Assembly (NCBI GenBank): GCA_025642075.2
Contig: JAODUO010000625.1
Coordinates: 168,501 to 232,500 of the forward strand
Length of the DNA stretch: 64,000 nucleotides
Direction of reading: 5' to 3'
DNA from: Ridgeia piscesae
Lineage: Eukaryota; Annelida; Polychaeta; Sabellida; Siboglinidae
Below, piece by piece: positions 1 to 43,050 of the stretch; the stretch's first letter is position 1, and each line of letters opens with the position of its first letter. Both the position numbers and the translations under genes were made by a program. Under the pieces are notes generated by a model. That model saw only the letters and a program-made list of their open reading frames with translations, searched no databases and had not been told where the DNA came from.

Positions 1-3000
1 TAGTTACACCACTGTCATCACATTATCAATCCTACAACACATAGTTACACCACTGTCATCACATTATCAATCCTGCAACACATAGTTACATCACTGTCAT
101 CACATTTCAATCCCAACACATAGTTACATCACTGTCATCACATTTCAATCCTACAACACAATTACACCACTGTCATCACATTATCAATCCTCAACACATA
201 GTTACACACTGTCATCACATTTCAATCCTCAACACATAGTTACACCCCTGTCATCACATTTCAATCCTGCAACACATAGTTACATCACTGTCATCACATT
301 TCAATCCTACAACACTAGTTACACCCCTGTCATCACATTATCAATCCTCAACACTAGTTAACAGTCATCACATTGTCAATCCACAACACATAGTTACACC
401 CCTGTCATCACATTATCAATCCTACAACACATAGTTACACCCCTGTCATCACATTTCAATCCTCAACACATAGTTACATCACTGTCATCACATTGTCAAT
501 CCTCAACCATAGTTACATCACTGTCATCACATTGTCAATCCTGCAACGCAAGTTACATCACTGTCATCACATTGTCAATCCTCAACACATAGTTACATCA
601 CTGTCATCACATGTCAATCCTAAAACACATAGTTACACACTGTCATCACATTTCAATCCTCCCCCAAAACCCCTAGTTACATCACTGTCATCACATGTCA
701 ATCCTACAACACATAGTTACATCACTGTCATCACATTGTCAATCCTCAACCATAGTTACATCACTGTCATCACATTGTCAATCCTCAACCATAACATCAC
801 TGTCATCACATTGTCAATCCTCAACACATAGTACATCACTGTCATCACATTGTCAATCCCAAAGCATAGTTACATCACTGTCATCACATTGTCAATCCTG
901 AAACCCTAGTTACATCACTGTCATCACATTGTCAATCCTGCAACACATAGTTTCATCATGTCATCACATTGTCAATCCTTCCCCCCAAACCCCTAGTTAC
1001 ATCACTGTCATCACATGTCAATCCTCAACACATAGTTACATCACTGTCATCACATGTCAATCCTACAACCATAGTTACACACTGTCATCACATTTCAATC
1101 CTCAACATAGTTACACACTGTCATCACATTTCAATCCTGCAACACATAGTACATCACTGTCATCACATTGTCAATCCTCAACCATAGTTACACACTGTCA
1201 TCACATTGTCAATCCTGCAACCAAGTTACATCACTGTCATCACATTGTCAATCCTACAACGCATAGTTACACCACTGTCATCACATTGTCAATCCTACAA
1301 TGCATAGTTACATCACTGTCATCACATTGTCAATCCTGCAACGCATAGTTACATCACTGTCATCACATCGTCAATCCTACAACCATAGTTACACCCCTGT
1401 CATCACATTGTCAATCCTCAAGCATAGTTACATCACTGTCATCACATGTCAATCCTACAACCAAAGTTAACACTGTCATCACATGTCAATCCTCAACACA
1501 AAGTTTCATCACTGTCATCACATTGTCAATCCTCAACACATAGTTAAACACTGTCATCACATTGTCAATCCTCAACACATAGTTACATCACTGTCATCAC
1601 ATTGTCAATTCCCCTACCCCAAAACATCAACCACCCATAGTTACATCACTGTCATCACATCGTCAATCCTACAACACATAGTTACATCACTGTCATCACA
1701 TTGTCAATCCTAAAAAAACCCATAGTTACATCACTGTCATCACATGTCAATCCTGCAAACCCTAGTTACATCACTGTCATCACATTGTCAATCCTCAACA
1801 CATAGTTTCACCCCTGTCATCACATTTCAATCCTCAACCATAGTTACACCCCTGTCATCACATTTCAATCCTGCAACACATAGTTACATCACTGTCATCA
1901 CATTGTCAATCCACAACCATAGTTACACCACTGTCATCACATTTCAATCCTACAAACCCTAGTTACACCCCTGTCATCACATTTCAATCCTCAACCATAG
2001 TTACATCACTGTCATCACATTGTCAATCCTCAACCATAGTTACACACTGTCATCACATTGTCAATCCTCAAGCAAGTTCATCACTGTCATCACATTTCAA
2101 TCCTACAACACATAGTTACATCACTGTCATCACATCGTCAATCCTAAAAAACATAGTTACATCACTGTCATCACATTTTCAATCCTAAAAAAACACCCCT
2201 AGTTACATCACTGTCATCACATGTCAATCCTACAACACATAGTTACATCACTGTCATCACTTTCAATCCTCAAGAAGTTACATCATGATAATTTTAACCT
2301 CAACCAAATTCTCACCCCACATTTTCTTCAAAACCTTCATCATTTACACAGTCAATCCCGGCATGTTCCAAACCCCCATTGTCAACCGCCGTTTAGTCCA
2401 CCAAGCCACATGCCCGCTTTGCAAACCCAAACCTCACCCCGTTCATCATGCACCATGTTCCTCAAAACCCTAGTTAAAAATCCCTCTTTGCAAATTAAAA
2501 CCGTCATCACATTTCAAACCCGCAACCATGTTTCCCGCCCATTGTCAAGAAAAACTCAACTTACACGTTTGCCGCTGCTCCGTCACCTTGTCAATCCTGC
2601 AAAAATTTCATATGCATAAAGTCTCCACAACCCTGTTCACCATGTCTCACATTTCTCCACAACTGTTAAACCTGTCCACTTGTCAATCCCGCAACCTGTT
2701 AAAATTTTCATCCATCGTCAATCCTCCGCAAATTCCCACTGCACCATTGTCAACCGTGATAAATCCTGCCCCGTAAACCCCCCGTTCATACTGTATAATT
2801 CAAACCTAAAAACCGTTCATCCCTTATAATTGTCTCCCCAAAAACTGTTCATCACTGTCCCAGTCAATCCCCACATGTTCTACTTATACATTTAATCCCC
2901 CGCTTTTTATTCCCCTCTTCAAACCTGTTTCACTGCAACCGCAAATTCCACTTTAAACAATACATTGTCAATCCCCCCATACCCCTTTAATACTTATAAT

Positions 3001-6000
3001 CTAAATTTAAAAAAATGTTCACACTGCATAATTGTCAATCCCCAACGCTGTTACATCACTTTATCAACAAACCTGCAACCTGTTACTCCTGTACCATTGT
3101 CAATCCCGAAAACCTCACTCCTGTATTTTTCATTTTCAAACCCAACATGTTAATCATTTATCACGCTCCTCAAACCTCCACCCGTTCATACGTCATCACA
3201 TGTCAATCCTACAAACCCTGTTACATCACTGTCATCACATTCAATCCTCAACACATAGTTTCATCACTGTCATCACATTTCCCAAACCTCAACCATAGTT
3301 ACATCACTGTCATCACATTGTCAATCCTGCAATGCATAGTTACATCACTGTCATCACATTGTCAATCCTGCAACACATAGCTACATCACTGTCATCACAT
3401 TGTCAATCCTAACCATAGTTACATCACTGTCATCACATTGTCAATCCTGCAACGCATAGTTACATCACTGTCATCACATCGTCAATCCTACAACGCATAG
3501 TTACACCACTGTCATCACATTGTCAATCCTGCAATGCATAGTTACATCACTGTCATCACATCGTCAATCCTACAACACAAAGTTACATCACTGTCATCAC
3601 ATCGTCAATCCTACAACACAAAGTTACATCACTGTCATCACATTGTCAATCCTACAACACATAGTTACATCACTGTCATCACATTGTCAATCCTACAACA
3701 CATAGTTACATCACTGTCATCACATTGTCAATCCTACAACGCTTAGTTACATCACTGTCATCACATCATCAATCCTACAACACATAGTTACATCACTGTC
3801 ATCACATCGTCAATCCTACAACACATAGTTACATCACTGTCATCACATTGTCAATCCTACAACACATAGTTACATCACTGTCATCACATTGTCAATCCTG
3901 CAACGCATAGTTACATCACTGTCATCACATTGTCAATCCTCAACCAAGTTACATCACTGTCATCACATTGTCAATCCTCAACACATAGTACATCACCCTT
4001 TTCATCACATTGTCAATCCTCAACCATAGTTACATCACTGTCATCACATTGTCAATCCTAAAAAAACACCCCTAGTTACATCACCCTCCCCTTTAATCCT
4101 ACAACACATAGTTACATCACTGTCATCACATCGTCAATCCTACAACACATAGTTACATCACTGTCATCACATTGTCAATCCTACAACGCATAGTTACATC
4201 ACTGTCATCACATTGTCAATCCTGCAACACATAGTTACATCACTGTCATCACATTGTCAATCCTGCAACGCATAGTTACATCACTGTCATCACATTGTCA
4301 ATCCTGCAACACATAGTTACATCACTGTCATCACATTGTCAATCCTGCAACACTGTTACATCACTGTTCCCTTGTCAAACCCACAACACATCACACCCTA
4401 GTTACATCACTGTCATCCATCTCAATCCCACAAACTAGTTACATCACTGTCATCACATGTCAATCCTACAACGCATAGTTACATCACTGTCATCACATTG
4501 TCAATCCTGCAACGCATAGTTACATCACTGTCATCACATTGTCAATCCTGCAACACATAGTTACATCACTGTCATCACATTGTCAATCCTGCAACGCATA
4601 GTTACATCACTGTCATCACATTGTCAATCCTACAACACATAGTTACATCACTGTCATCACATTGTCAATCCTACAACGCATAGTTACACCACTGTCATCA
4701 CATTATCAATCCTAAACATAGTTACATCACTGTCATCCATTGTCAATCCCAACCCTAGTTACATCCCGTCATCACATTAATCCTACAACCCTAGTTACAA
4801 CCCCGTCTCACATTGTCAATCCTGCAAAATAGTTAAACACTTCATCACATTCAATCCTCAACACAAAGTTACATCACTGTCATCACATTGTCAATCCTCA
4901 ACCATAGTTACATCACTGTCATCACATTGTCAATCCTCAAACATAGTTACATCACTGTCATCACATTGTCAATCCTACAACGCTTTGTTACACCCCTGTC
5001 ATCACATTTCCCAAACCTACAAGCATAGTTACACACTGTCATCACATTGTCAATCCTCAACACATAGTTACATCACTGTCATCACATTGTCAATCCTACA
5101 ACCATAGTTACACATTTTCATCACATTGTCAATCCTCAAACCCTAGTTAATCATTTTCATCACATTGTCAATCCTAAAAAACACAAAGTTACATCACTGT
5201 CCACATCATCAATCCTACAACACATAGTTACATCACTGTCATCACATTCAATCCTACAAACATAGTTACATCACTGTCATCACATTCAATCCTACAACCT
5301 AGTTACATCACTGTCATCACATTTCAATCCTAAAAAAACACCCAAATTACATCACTGTCATCACATGTCAATCCTACAACACATAGTTACATCACTGTCA
5401 TCACATTGTCAATCCTACAACATAGTTACATCATGTCATCACATTGTCAATCCTCAACCATAGTTACATCACTGTCATCCTTTCAACCTCAACCATAGTT
5501 TCATCACTGTCATACATCCCTTTTAATCCTCAACCATAGTTACATCACTGTCATCACATTTCAATCCTAAAAAAACACCCCTAGTTACATCACTGTCATC
5601 ACATCGTCAATCCTACAACACATAGTTACATCACTGTCATCACATTGTCAATCCTACAACGCATAGTTACATCACTGTCATCACATTGTCAATCCTGCAA
5701 CGCATAGTTACATCACTGTCATCACATTGTCAATCCTGCAACACATAGCTACATCACTGTCATCACATTGTCAATCCTACAACACATAGTTACATCACTG
5801 TCATCACATTGTCAATCCTGCAACACATAGTTACATCACTGTCATCACATTGTCAATCCTGCAACACATAGTTACATCACTGTCATCACATTGTCAATCC
5901 TACAACACATCACACCCATAGTTACATCACTGTCATCACATCGTCAATCCTACAACACATAGTTACATCACTGTCATCACATCATCAATCCTACAACACA

Positions 6001-6460
6001 TCACACCCATAGTTACATCACTGTCATCACATCGTCAATCCTACAACACATAGTTACATCACTGTCATCACATCATCAATCCTACAACACATCACACCCA
6101 TAGTTACATCACTGTCATCACATTCGTCAATCCTACAACACATAGTTACATCACTGTCATCACATCATCAATCCTACAACACATCACACCCATAGTTACA
6201 TCACTGTCATCACATCGTCAATCCTACAACACATAGTTACATCACTGTCATCACATCATCAATCCTACAACACATCACACCCATAGTTACATCACTGTCA
6301 TCACATCATCAATCCTACAACACATAGTTACATCACTGTCATCACATCGTCAATCCTACAACACATCACACCCATAGTTACATCATTGTCATCACATTGT
6401 CAATCCTACATCACTGTCATCACATTGTCAATCCTACAACACACCACACCCACAATTATT
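1..6460. repeat. 41-bp satellite-like tandem array in an RTK intron
   Basis: About 150 copies of a 41-bp unit (core CATAGTTACATCACTGTCAT, then CACATTGTCAATCC and a variable ACAAC linker). The exact 41-bp spacing is clear, for example at 3,661 and 3,702. Many units carry short deletions. Between about 2,280 and 3,200 the pattern decays so that only TCAATCC and scattered C/T-rich remnants remain. Long open frames here are artefacts of repeats without stop codons. The array continues off the left edge. Confidence 0.97.
5911..6450. repeat. 91-bp higher-order repeat at the edge of the 41-bp array
   Basis: The marker CACACCC recurs at 5,911, 6,002, 6,093, 6,185, 6,276 and 6,367. The spacing is 91 bp (once 92). 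Each block is two 41-bp units plus a 9-bp insert, mostly one unit with CATCGTCAATCC and one with CATCATCAATCC. This is a higher-order repeat, as in satellites that spread by unequal exchange. Confidence 0.9.
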
Positions 6461-7096
6461 TCCTTTAAGAACTACTTTCTTTGCTAAGTACGTCATTTTT
6501 TTTAAGTAAAGAAAGTAACCTGCACCAATTACAAGATGTTTAAAATAACTGATTAGTTTTTTTAAAGAAAATTTTTTTAACTGAAGAAAAATTGTCTTAA
6601 AATATCTATCTATACTTTTTAATAGTTTTATTAAAGTCACATTTTGCTTTGATCGCTATATTGTCATAGTGATGAAGCCCTCAGAAACCCAGGGCATAAG
6701 AGGTTAAGAAGACATTCTTAAGTAAATAATAATACAGATAAATTTTCTTGGTTCTAGGAAACTAGTTAATAAAAACAGTTATATTGGCATTCATTGTGGT
6801 TTTATCAATGCAAATGTTGTCATAAAAGTGTTATAAAGATCAGGGTCGACATTTCATGTTGAAACAGTACATAACAGGTCTGGATCAAACTGTAAATATA
6901 TAAGCTTTAGGGGGAAGTTTGGAAAGTCCCAAAAGATGAAGGGTTTGATCATCACTACACGTTAAAATAAATTGCTATAGTGGTGCCACCTTTTTGAGAG
7001 AAACATATTTTTCACCAATGCTAAATAAATAACTTTTCAAACTTTGAGGTGATCCCTTTGACAAGCGAGTGAGTGATGAGGGTGTGAGGTACTCAC
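6461..7096. other. Intron sequence between the satellite and RTK exon 24
   Basis: AT-rich unique sequence. I searched it on the minus strand for the next kinase exon (DFG motif) and found none. Confidence 0.6.
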
Positions 7097-36165
<29,069 letters not shown>

Positions 36166-36830
36166 CTGCAAAAAAGAAGTCACATGAATCAGGCAGAGGT
36201 TATTTAGCAATACAAATATGTAATGGTATTGATTATAAATACTAAAGTAATAGGATGAACACAAACACCATTTACACTGTAAATAGAAACAGGATGCAAT
36301 ATATAGTCATTGACCTGTTATGTTTATACAGTGTATTAATATTATTGGCCATTTCAAATGTGTTTTAAACGGCATCTGGTTACTTACTTATTTACAAGGG
36401 AAAATATACTCCTCTAGTTTCAGTAGGTTTTATCATTTATGACTGCTAAAGAATCATGACCCTAGGATACACCTGGAGTATGAGCCTGTACACAGCGGGA
36501 GGCAATGGGACAGTAGGACAGCTGCATGGGTCAAGGGATATAACTGCCAACAGTTCTTTCAAGGTACTGAGTGTTAATGCCAATTATCTGTTCACACAAA
36601 CTAAGGTGGAGTGGTTTCATTCATGCTGCACTGAAACCACAGGGGTGAAAAAGATCCTGATGTATTGTTACATGAGGCAATACTAAATAAATCACTAACT
36701 GTCCACCAGTAGAGTTGCAGTAGTAGAGTAGTTATATAACAATAGAGCTGGTAAAAAAGGAGGCAACATGAATAACGTTAATTCACACAATATTATTTGA
36801 TAATTTGGATACACTACAAGGAGTATCTAC

Positions 36831-38316
36831 CAGAGATGGAGTAATCGTACTCGTACTTTTTGAGTACTCGAGTACGAAGCAAAGTAATCGAACTCGAGTA
36901 CATTACCAAAGTAATTATACTCACGATTACTTCTCACGATTAAATTTTTTCATATGAACAGTTGCAAGCAAATAATATTAGACAGATAAAAGTGGCAATA
37001 TTAGAAGTAATCTAATAAATGTAATAATAATCTAGGTATTCATTTTCTATTACCGTTGAGCATTTCAGTTAAATAACTATTCTGTCACATTTCCCTAATC
37101 AATACCTTCTCTTCCCAGAGAAGCCACACCTCCTCACCCTCCTGCTTAGTACAAAGTACAAGTTATATTGTGACAGTCCCTGGGAAGCACTGCAGGAGAT
37201 AAGCATCCCCTAACATCTTGCTTTATAACTTTAGAAGCCAGGCCACAGCCCCACCTGTACTGTTTGCTCTGTCAGTATTGTGTGAATGACTGGTCATACT
37301 TCCTACATCCAGAATCCTGACTGGGTCTAAATGGTTAGCTGCTAAATCCCTGTCTATTATGTTTAAAGGCAAACTGTAAAAACTAAACTAAATCCACAAC
37401 TATTCTGTGTTTGTCCCATCCAGACATGGGGTCAAATACATTCAAATGTATTTAAATACAAATATTCTTGAGGGATTAAAATACAATTACAAATACTTTT
37501 TAAATATAAATGTATTTAAATATGAATACATTGAAAAGTATTTCAAATACTTTTTCCTATATTTTTCAAATACTTTTCATTTTGTGTCTTCATCAGTAAT
37601 TAGCACGGTTGGGTGAAGTTGCAGTGCATTAAGGTAATCAGTTTGGCAGGCATTACATGTGACAGTGAAAAAGAAATGTTGATACTGACAATGTATTTGA
37701 ACAAATATTTGAAAGTCAAATACTTTAGGAAAGTATCTAAATACAAATATTTTTTATTCCTATACTACAAATACTTTAAAAATATTTAAATACTTTCAAA
37801 TACAAATGTATTTGACCCGCATCTGATATACTACATATTTGAATTGGATACTCTTTTGAATATGCCCCCCTGGTTTTGAAGTGTTGTTATTGTAATGTAT
37901 TTGATCATGTGTATTTGAAATTCTTAAATGCCTCCTATTTGTATTTTATTCAGAAACCATAAATTAAATTATTAATCCAGCATTAAATGATTCATCCAAT
38001 ACCTGAGAAAGTCGTCTAATTATTAATAATAATAACACCTGGATAGTGGATAGCAGTAATCAGTTAGAACATCAGTGACACAACAACAGAACAAGAATGA
38101 CACCTAGGGATTCCATGAAAGTCGCCTTTATGTTAGAAACAGGATATTCATTAAAGTAATCATGAAAGTAATCATGATTACATTCTAATGTAATCGTACT
38201 CGTGTACATTGTAAAGTAATCGTACTCGTACTCGAGTACATTTATTTTCAGAGTACTCGTGGATGTTCAAAGTAATCGTACTTGAGTACATTTGTATTGT
38301 ACTCACTCCATCTCTG
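36831..38316. mobile_element. Non-autonomous hAT-like transposon, 1,486 bp
   Basis: The ends CAGAGATGGAGT and ACTCCATCTCTG are inverted repeats, and the flanks carry a perfect 8-bp target duplication, GTATCTAC, at 36,823-36,830 and 38,317-38,324. An 8-bp duplication and CAG..CTG ends fit the hAT superfamily. The subterminal regions are rich in GAGTACTCGAGTACGA-type motifs in both orientations. No transposase frame is present, and a second element is nested inside. Confidence 0.92.
37421..37825. mobile_element. Nested 405-bp hAT-like element
   Basis: CAGACATGGGGTCAAATACA at the left is mirrored by AATGTATTTGACCCGCATCTG-type sequence at the right, with internal AAATACTTTT/AAAAGTATTT subterminal repeats. 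A matching 8-bp target duplication is not evident, so the insertion may be old or the ends slightly misplaced. Confidence 0.75.
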
Positions 38317-38329
38317 GTATCTACATACA

Positions 38330-40760
38330 TTAAACTTCACTATCTGGCTAATCTTCAACATTTTTAACTGGGATTGATGTGACTACAAATTTCTGCAATT
38401 ATTTCCCATGCACCGATATATAGGCATGTCTGTAATCTCTGTATCGATAGTGATTAAATTATGCTAACATTACAATCTGTAGGTATTTTATCTGGCAAAA
38501 CTGATGAATTCATGTGCAATATGGGTGAACTTTGGATGAAATACAGATAAACCTGGCCATTACAGATTCTGGTCATGCAATATGCATGATGCAGCAATAT
38601 GAGTGGTAAAGTGAGGACATTATTAATCAGCCATTTACATCGAAATTCAGGAGGTAACTTAAACAAATTAATTAATTATTATATACATGTATTATGTATA
38701 TATGCCAACACTCTGAGGACAGATTGGAGCCAGGGGATGTGATTGTAACAGCGATGTCACTGGTGTGGTAAGACAAATAATAAATACCACATCAGCATCA
38801 AATTTAGTGGCATTCACAACAATAAACCAAATTCCAATCATATACAGCTGTATATAAGTATCTGCAGTAACAGTATACTCTAAACCAATAAACTTTGTTC
38901 TAAAGTTTGCCAAATGTTAGGTTTTAACAAGGAATAAATATTTAATGAGCAAAGATTGATCAGCTTCCCTAGCGAACTGACACCAAGGAGAACAACAATC
39001 AGAGGAAATTAACTGGAATTTAAATTATAATAATCTATAATACATTATAATAAAAAAATTAATGTATGTTCATAATAAAATGTAGCGTATGATATAAGGC
39101 ATGACCAAAATTTGGTATTTGTTTACCAATTTATAAGAACACTAACATTAATTTATGATCAAATTACTCAGGCAAGGATATAAGGAGCCTACACCAATAT
39201 GTTTACATACTGCGAACTGCATTTGTGACAGACAGTGCATTGTTTTCTATGCATATTTTTTACATGACAATGGTTACGGTAACACCAAAGTCACCAATGC
39301 AACCTTGTGACATTTGAGGTTCCAAATGTTGCAAGAATGATTTAATGTAATGAAACATTTGTATAAATTTAATGAGAAAAAGTTCACAAACAATCAAAGT
39401 GTGCTATAGTGTGCATTCTGTCCATCAATGTGAAGCAAGGAGGTGAAACATCTTAAATAATAACTTATAAAATCAATATATGGCTGATACTAGAGTCTTG
39501 GTAAAGTAGCATACTACCTTGTGGGGGTAATTATGTGTTTGCCATCACTTTTGAAAAAACTTCCAACCTGGCATAAGTTAAAAAGGGTTCCCGATAAAAA
39601 CATCATATACTCTATTAAATATCTATAATAATCTCTAATCATTCTTAAAGTTAAAGAGAAGTATGCTAACTACGCAAGTATCGGTCAGACTAAAATTACA
39701 AATATAAAAGGCCCCAGAGAAACCAGGTATGAATCCTAGAATATGATATCCAGAAGTCTAGTGGATGTAAGTGATTGGCAGTAACCTAATCTAGAAGCTG
39801 TGGAAATTGTATTGGCATCAGACAAGTGCTGTACTTAACTAAAGTGATTTGACTGCCTAGTGCAATAAATATGGAAATGGGCACTTATGAAAAACAATAA
39901 CAGAAACCAATGAATGCCAAGTGTACGCCTAACATAACCTTAGGCTACGACTGTGATAACTATCTCAGTTACAATAACATCATCACCATATTAGTTTATT
40001 GTGCCTAGTAAAAGAAGAAACCAAGGGACGCATACATACAACAGGGAACCTATTTGAGTGGAACGTAAGTCATATGATACAGTTGTCGACACAATATTTA
40101 TGTGGACAAGATGACTGCAACTACTGACAAACATAAGTTGCAGCTACGCAGGAAGACCTTATCTCTGTTGCAAATCGATGATCGCCTCTGTCCGGACTGA
40201 GTGGAGCGGTTTTAAATGGCATTGTAGACTTATAAAAGTGAATGGATTTGTCGAAGTTCTGGTGAGATTTCGTTGCCATTGCACTGCGCTTCGGTCATGC
40301 AACAATAACCGTAGCAATCTAACGCATCTTTTGAAATGCATTGATGAATTCGGGCGTAAATTCTTTCCCGGAAGTAAATGACCGGTCTGTCATCGCCATC
40401 GGTGCCACTGCCATTCCGTGGATTCCCGGACCATTCCTTCGCGGAAGATATCGAAATAATTTGGAACGTTCTGAACAAGCAAGACAAGAAAACACATATG
40501 AACCTTAATAGACGTTCTTGTTTTCGCTACCCGGTGATGTGGGTTTTAATTTTGACGGTATACTATAAACAAGGTCTAAACTTACGGTCCCCGTTTCCCC
40601 TTGCAAGTTGGGAGGTCTGCCACTTTCACAAACTTCCGGTCATTTCCCGTGTATGGCGACGCGTAGCGGGTGGCGCAGGTGCAAGGCCGCGTAGAATGCA
40701 GCGCCACCCTGCGGCGTCTATATAATCAAAAGTATTGGTGTGAACAATTTTTTTTAAATA
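38330..40760. other. Intergenic or 5' region upstream of the RTK gene
   Basis: The first 1.8 kb is AT-rich and featureless. From about 40,140 to 40,730 the sequence becomes richer in CG. A non-coding first exon or promoter of either gene could lie here, but I cannot place one. Confidence 0.4.
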
Positions 40761-40774
40761 AAAATCATAATTCC

Positions 40775-41045
40775 CATAGACACATGCAATACAACATTTG
40801 GGAGACTCCGCCAAAACGTCTGGGACCGAAGAGGCATTAGAATGTCCTCAAAGCTCAAGGTTTACCCAGTGACCATCCTTCCTTCACTCTTATATGCATG
40901 TGAAACTTCGACTGTATACATGCAGTTGGCATGCAAGGAACCTGAACCATTTCCACATGGTGTGCCTTAGGAAACTGCTGTAAAGTTTAAACTGCATGAC
41001 GTGGAGCCGGACACAGTTGTTCTTGCCAGGGCTGACGTGACCAGC
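40775..41045 (+). mobile_element. LINE reverse-transcriptase C-terminal fragment (degenerate)
   Basis: A plus-strand frame reads TTFGRLRQNVWDRRGI, then KLKVYPVTILPSLLYACETS, and in a shifted frame HARNLNHFHMVCLRKLL. This is the region after the RT catalytic core in a widespread CR1/Jockey-type LINE. Stops and frameshifts show it is dead. Confidence 0.8.
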
Positions 41046-41703
41046 AGTCACAATAATTTTCTGCAGTGTCTAGTTGAGGTGGGCCTTTTTGGAGTTTTAA
41101 CAAAAATCTAACCAAATTAATATGTAATGAAGGCAAATATATCCAACTCTCTGTTACACGTGTTCAACGCAGTGTCAAGAAGTTATGAAAACAGTTGTTT
41201 TTATCGAGGTACTTAGATGATGATAATATATTCCGGCGAAACACAAATCTCGTCGAAGATGCAGCCCTAGGCCTAGATCCTACCTAGTATCTACGCTGTG
41301 TAAATTGTTCGTTTGTCACACACAAAATCCGTTCGTCGAATCATTGTTATTTTTTCTCTACTGGGAATATCTTTAGGATGTTGCAGTTACTCGAGCGAAG
41401 GCGAACGTGTATTTTTCTCTATTCTAGGCAACGGATGTTAAAACAACGAGAAATATCTCCATGATTGGAAACATTAGATCAATATTTTTTATTGGATTTG
41501 CTGGTTTTTCGACGTTTGCGTATTACGTAATGAAAAAATGTGTGCTCACAATGCAAACTGAAAAAAACTGTTCGTACAAAATATTGACCGAATTGTTAGT
41601 TGTTATTTTATGTCGGCCAGAACAAATAACTGCGTCAAACAGCGTCGCTTTCAATGACGGCTGTTTTAGCATAGCATTTCTTAGCGGCTTGGCGGACAAT
41701 GCG

Positions 41704-41711
41704 TGACGTCA
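41704..41711. promoter_or_regulatory. Palindromic CRE/ATF site TGACGTCA
   Basis: A perfect CRE octamer lies 68 bp upstream of the ATG of gene 2, in CpG-containing sequence. Proximity to the start suggests a promoter element. Chance occurrence cannot be excluded. Confidence 0.5.
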
Positions 41712-41778
41712 CCAGAACTATCCGCTCATGTGCTCGTTTTAATTCGCGCGCATAAAGGAAGAGAGCATAAAACCAATC

Positions 41779-41862
41779 ATGGATTTTCTTACATACATGA
41801 TACATGCCGTTGCAAGGGCTTTCCTTAACTTTCTCTTGCCGCTTGACCAAGACGAACAAGAG
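41779..41862 (+). CDS. Gene 2 exon 1
   Basis: ATG through DQDEQE, 28 codons, donor GTGAGC. The ATG follows the CRE and opens a frame that continues in phase into the next exon. Confidence 0.7.
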
Positions 41863-42981
41863 GTGAGCGAGTCATTAGCTAGACGGACTCCGTTTTGTGA
41901 CTTAATATAATGTCCACGGACCTCTTAAATTAGTGATGTTCGAACGTTGTGTCATATCCATTCGTGTCTTAGTTGTGTGTATTTTAAGATCGAACTCACC
42001 CAGCAGCTTCTACAGTACATCGACCCTGAAATATTGACCGAATCGAGTCTACCTAGAAAGTCGAAGCCGACTAAAATTAAGCAACAAATAGCATTGGTTA
42101 AGACCGGAAGTTAACCCAATGATTAAATGCGTGTTTCTAAGAATTTCCAATACCCGGTGTAAATTATACTTTAACTGCAGCGATGTATCATGTGCGGTTT
42201 CGCTGTTTTCAGCCGCTGTGCGAGAACACGACTTTCTTCGAGGAGCTTATGGTGGTCTTACTGCACCTGTGCGTCATGACAACTATTGCTCTGGTTATAT
42301 TCGCTACAATCACCTATCTACGACGGAGCTACAGGTGGCCAAAGTCCCTGGGTGAGTTTATCTACTCTCTGTTATGTGTTTGCATTTTTGTTACCTGCGC
42401 ATTACCCATGTACGATTCACTGTCTATTCAAATTGTCGTTCGAACATCCTGTAATTTGTCGTCGTCGTCGTCTGGTATCATGTCCTCTCGGAAGTCCAGC
42501 TATGTGACTTCTACATTTCTCTGTGTTAATTGCACAGTTTTACAAGTTCTTCAAACCGTTTTGTCTGTCCACATGGCTATTGGTTCCCTACCTTTCTTTT
42601 GCGCTTTTCTTTGGGGCAGCCTGCATTAGAATTAGGAGTTAATTGTAATTAAAAATTACGTGCCTGACAGCCTTCTGTTATATACTAAATTTACCTTCCT
42701 AATTTCTCTGGATAAAAACGCAAACAAATTGATTCTAACCCATTTGACTAAACGGTGATGTCTTCCTGGCAGTACCATATTTGGGGCTGGTCAAATTTGG
42801 AATCGTTTAAAATGGGTGTTTCCATACAAAGTTTGTTGAATGATGGCTGTCGTGTTTCTGGATCAGGGGCTGGCAACAGTTTTGAGTGGAATGTCAAATA
42901 AGTGACATAGCATAGGCTAGATCAGCGAGCCACACCTCCATTAATGGGTATTGATTATCAACAACCTAAATACCGTGATAA

Positions 42982-43050
<69 letters not shown>

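Noticed and set aside
1..6460. Possible CRISPR array from regular repeats
   Set aside because: There are no unique spacers, the unit repeats end to end, and the context is an animal intron.
40378..40725. Plus-strand open frame of 115 codons near the CG-rich region
   Set aside because: No recognisable domain and no splice partners. It may be untranslated or promoter sequence.
42183..42629. 148-codon open frame read through the gene 2 membrane-helix exon
   Set aside because: The frame continues past a strong GTGAGT donor into sequence without protein-like character. The spliced model fits the later exons in phase.
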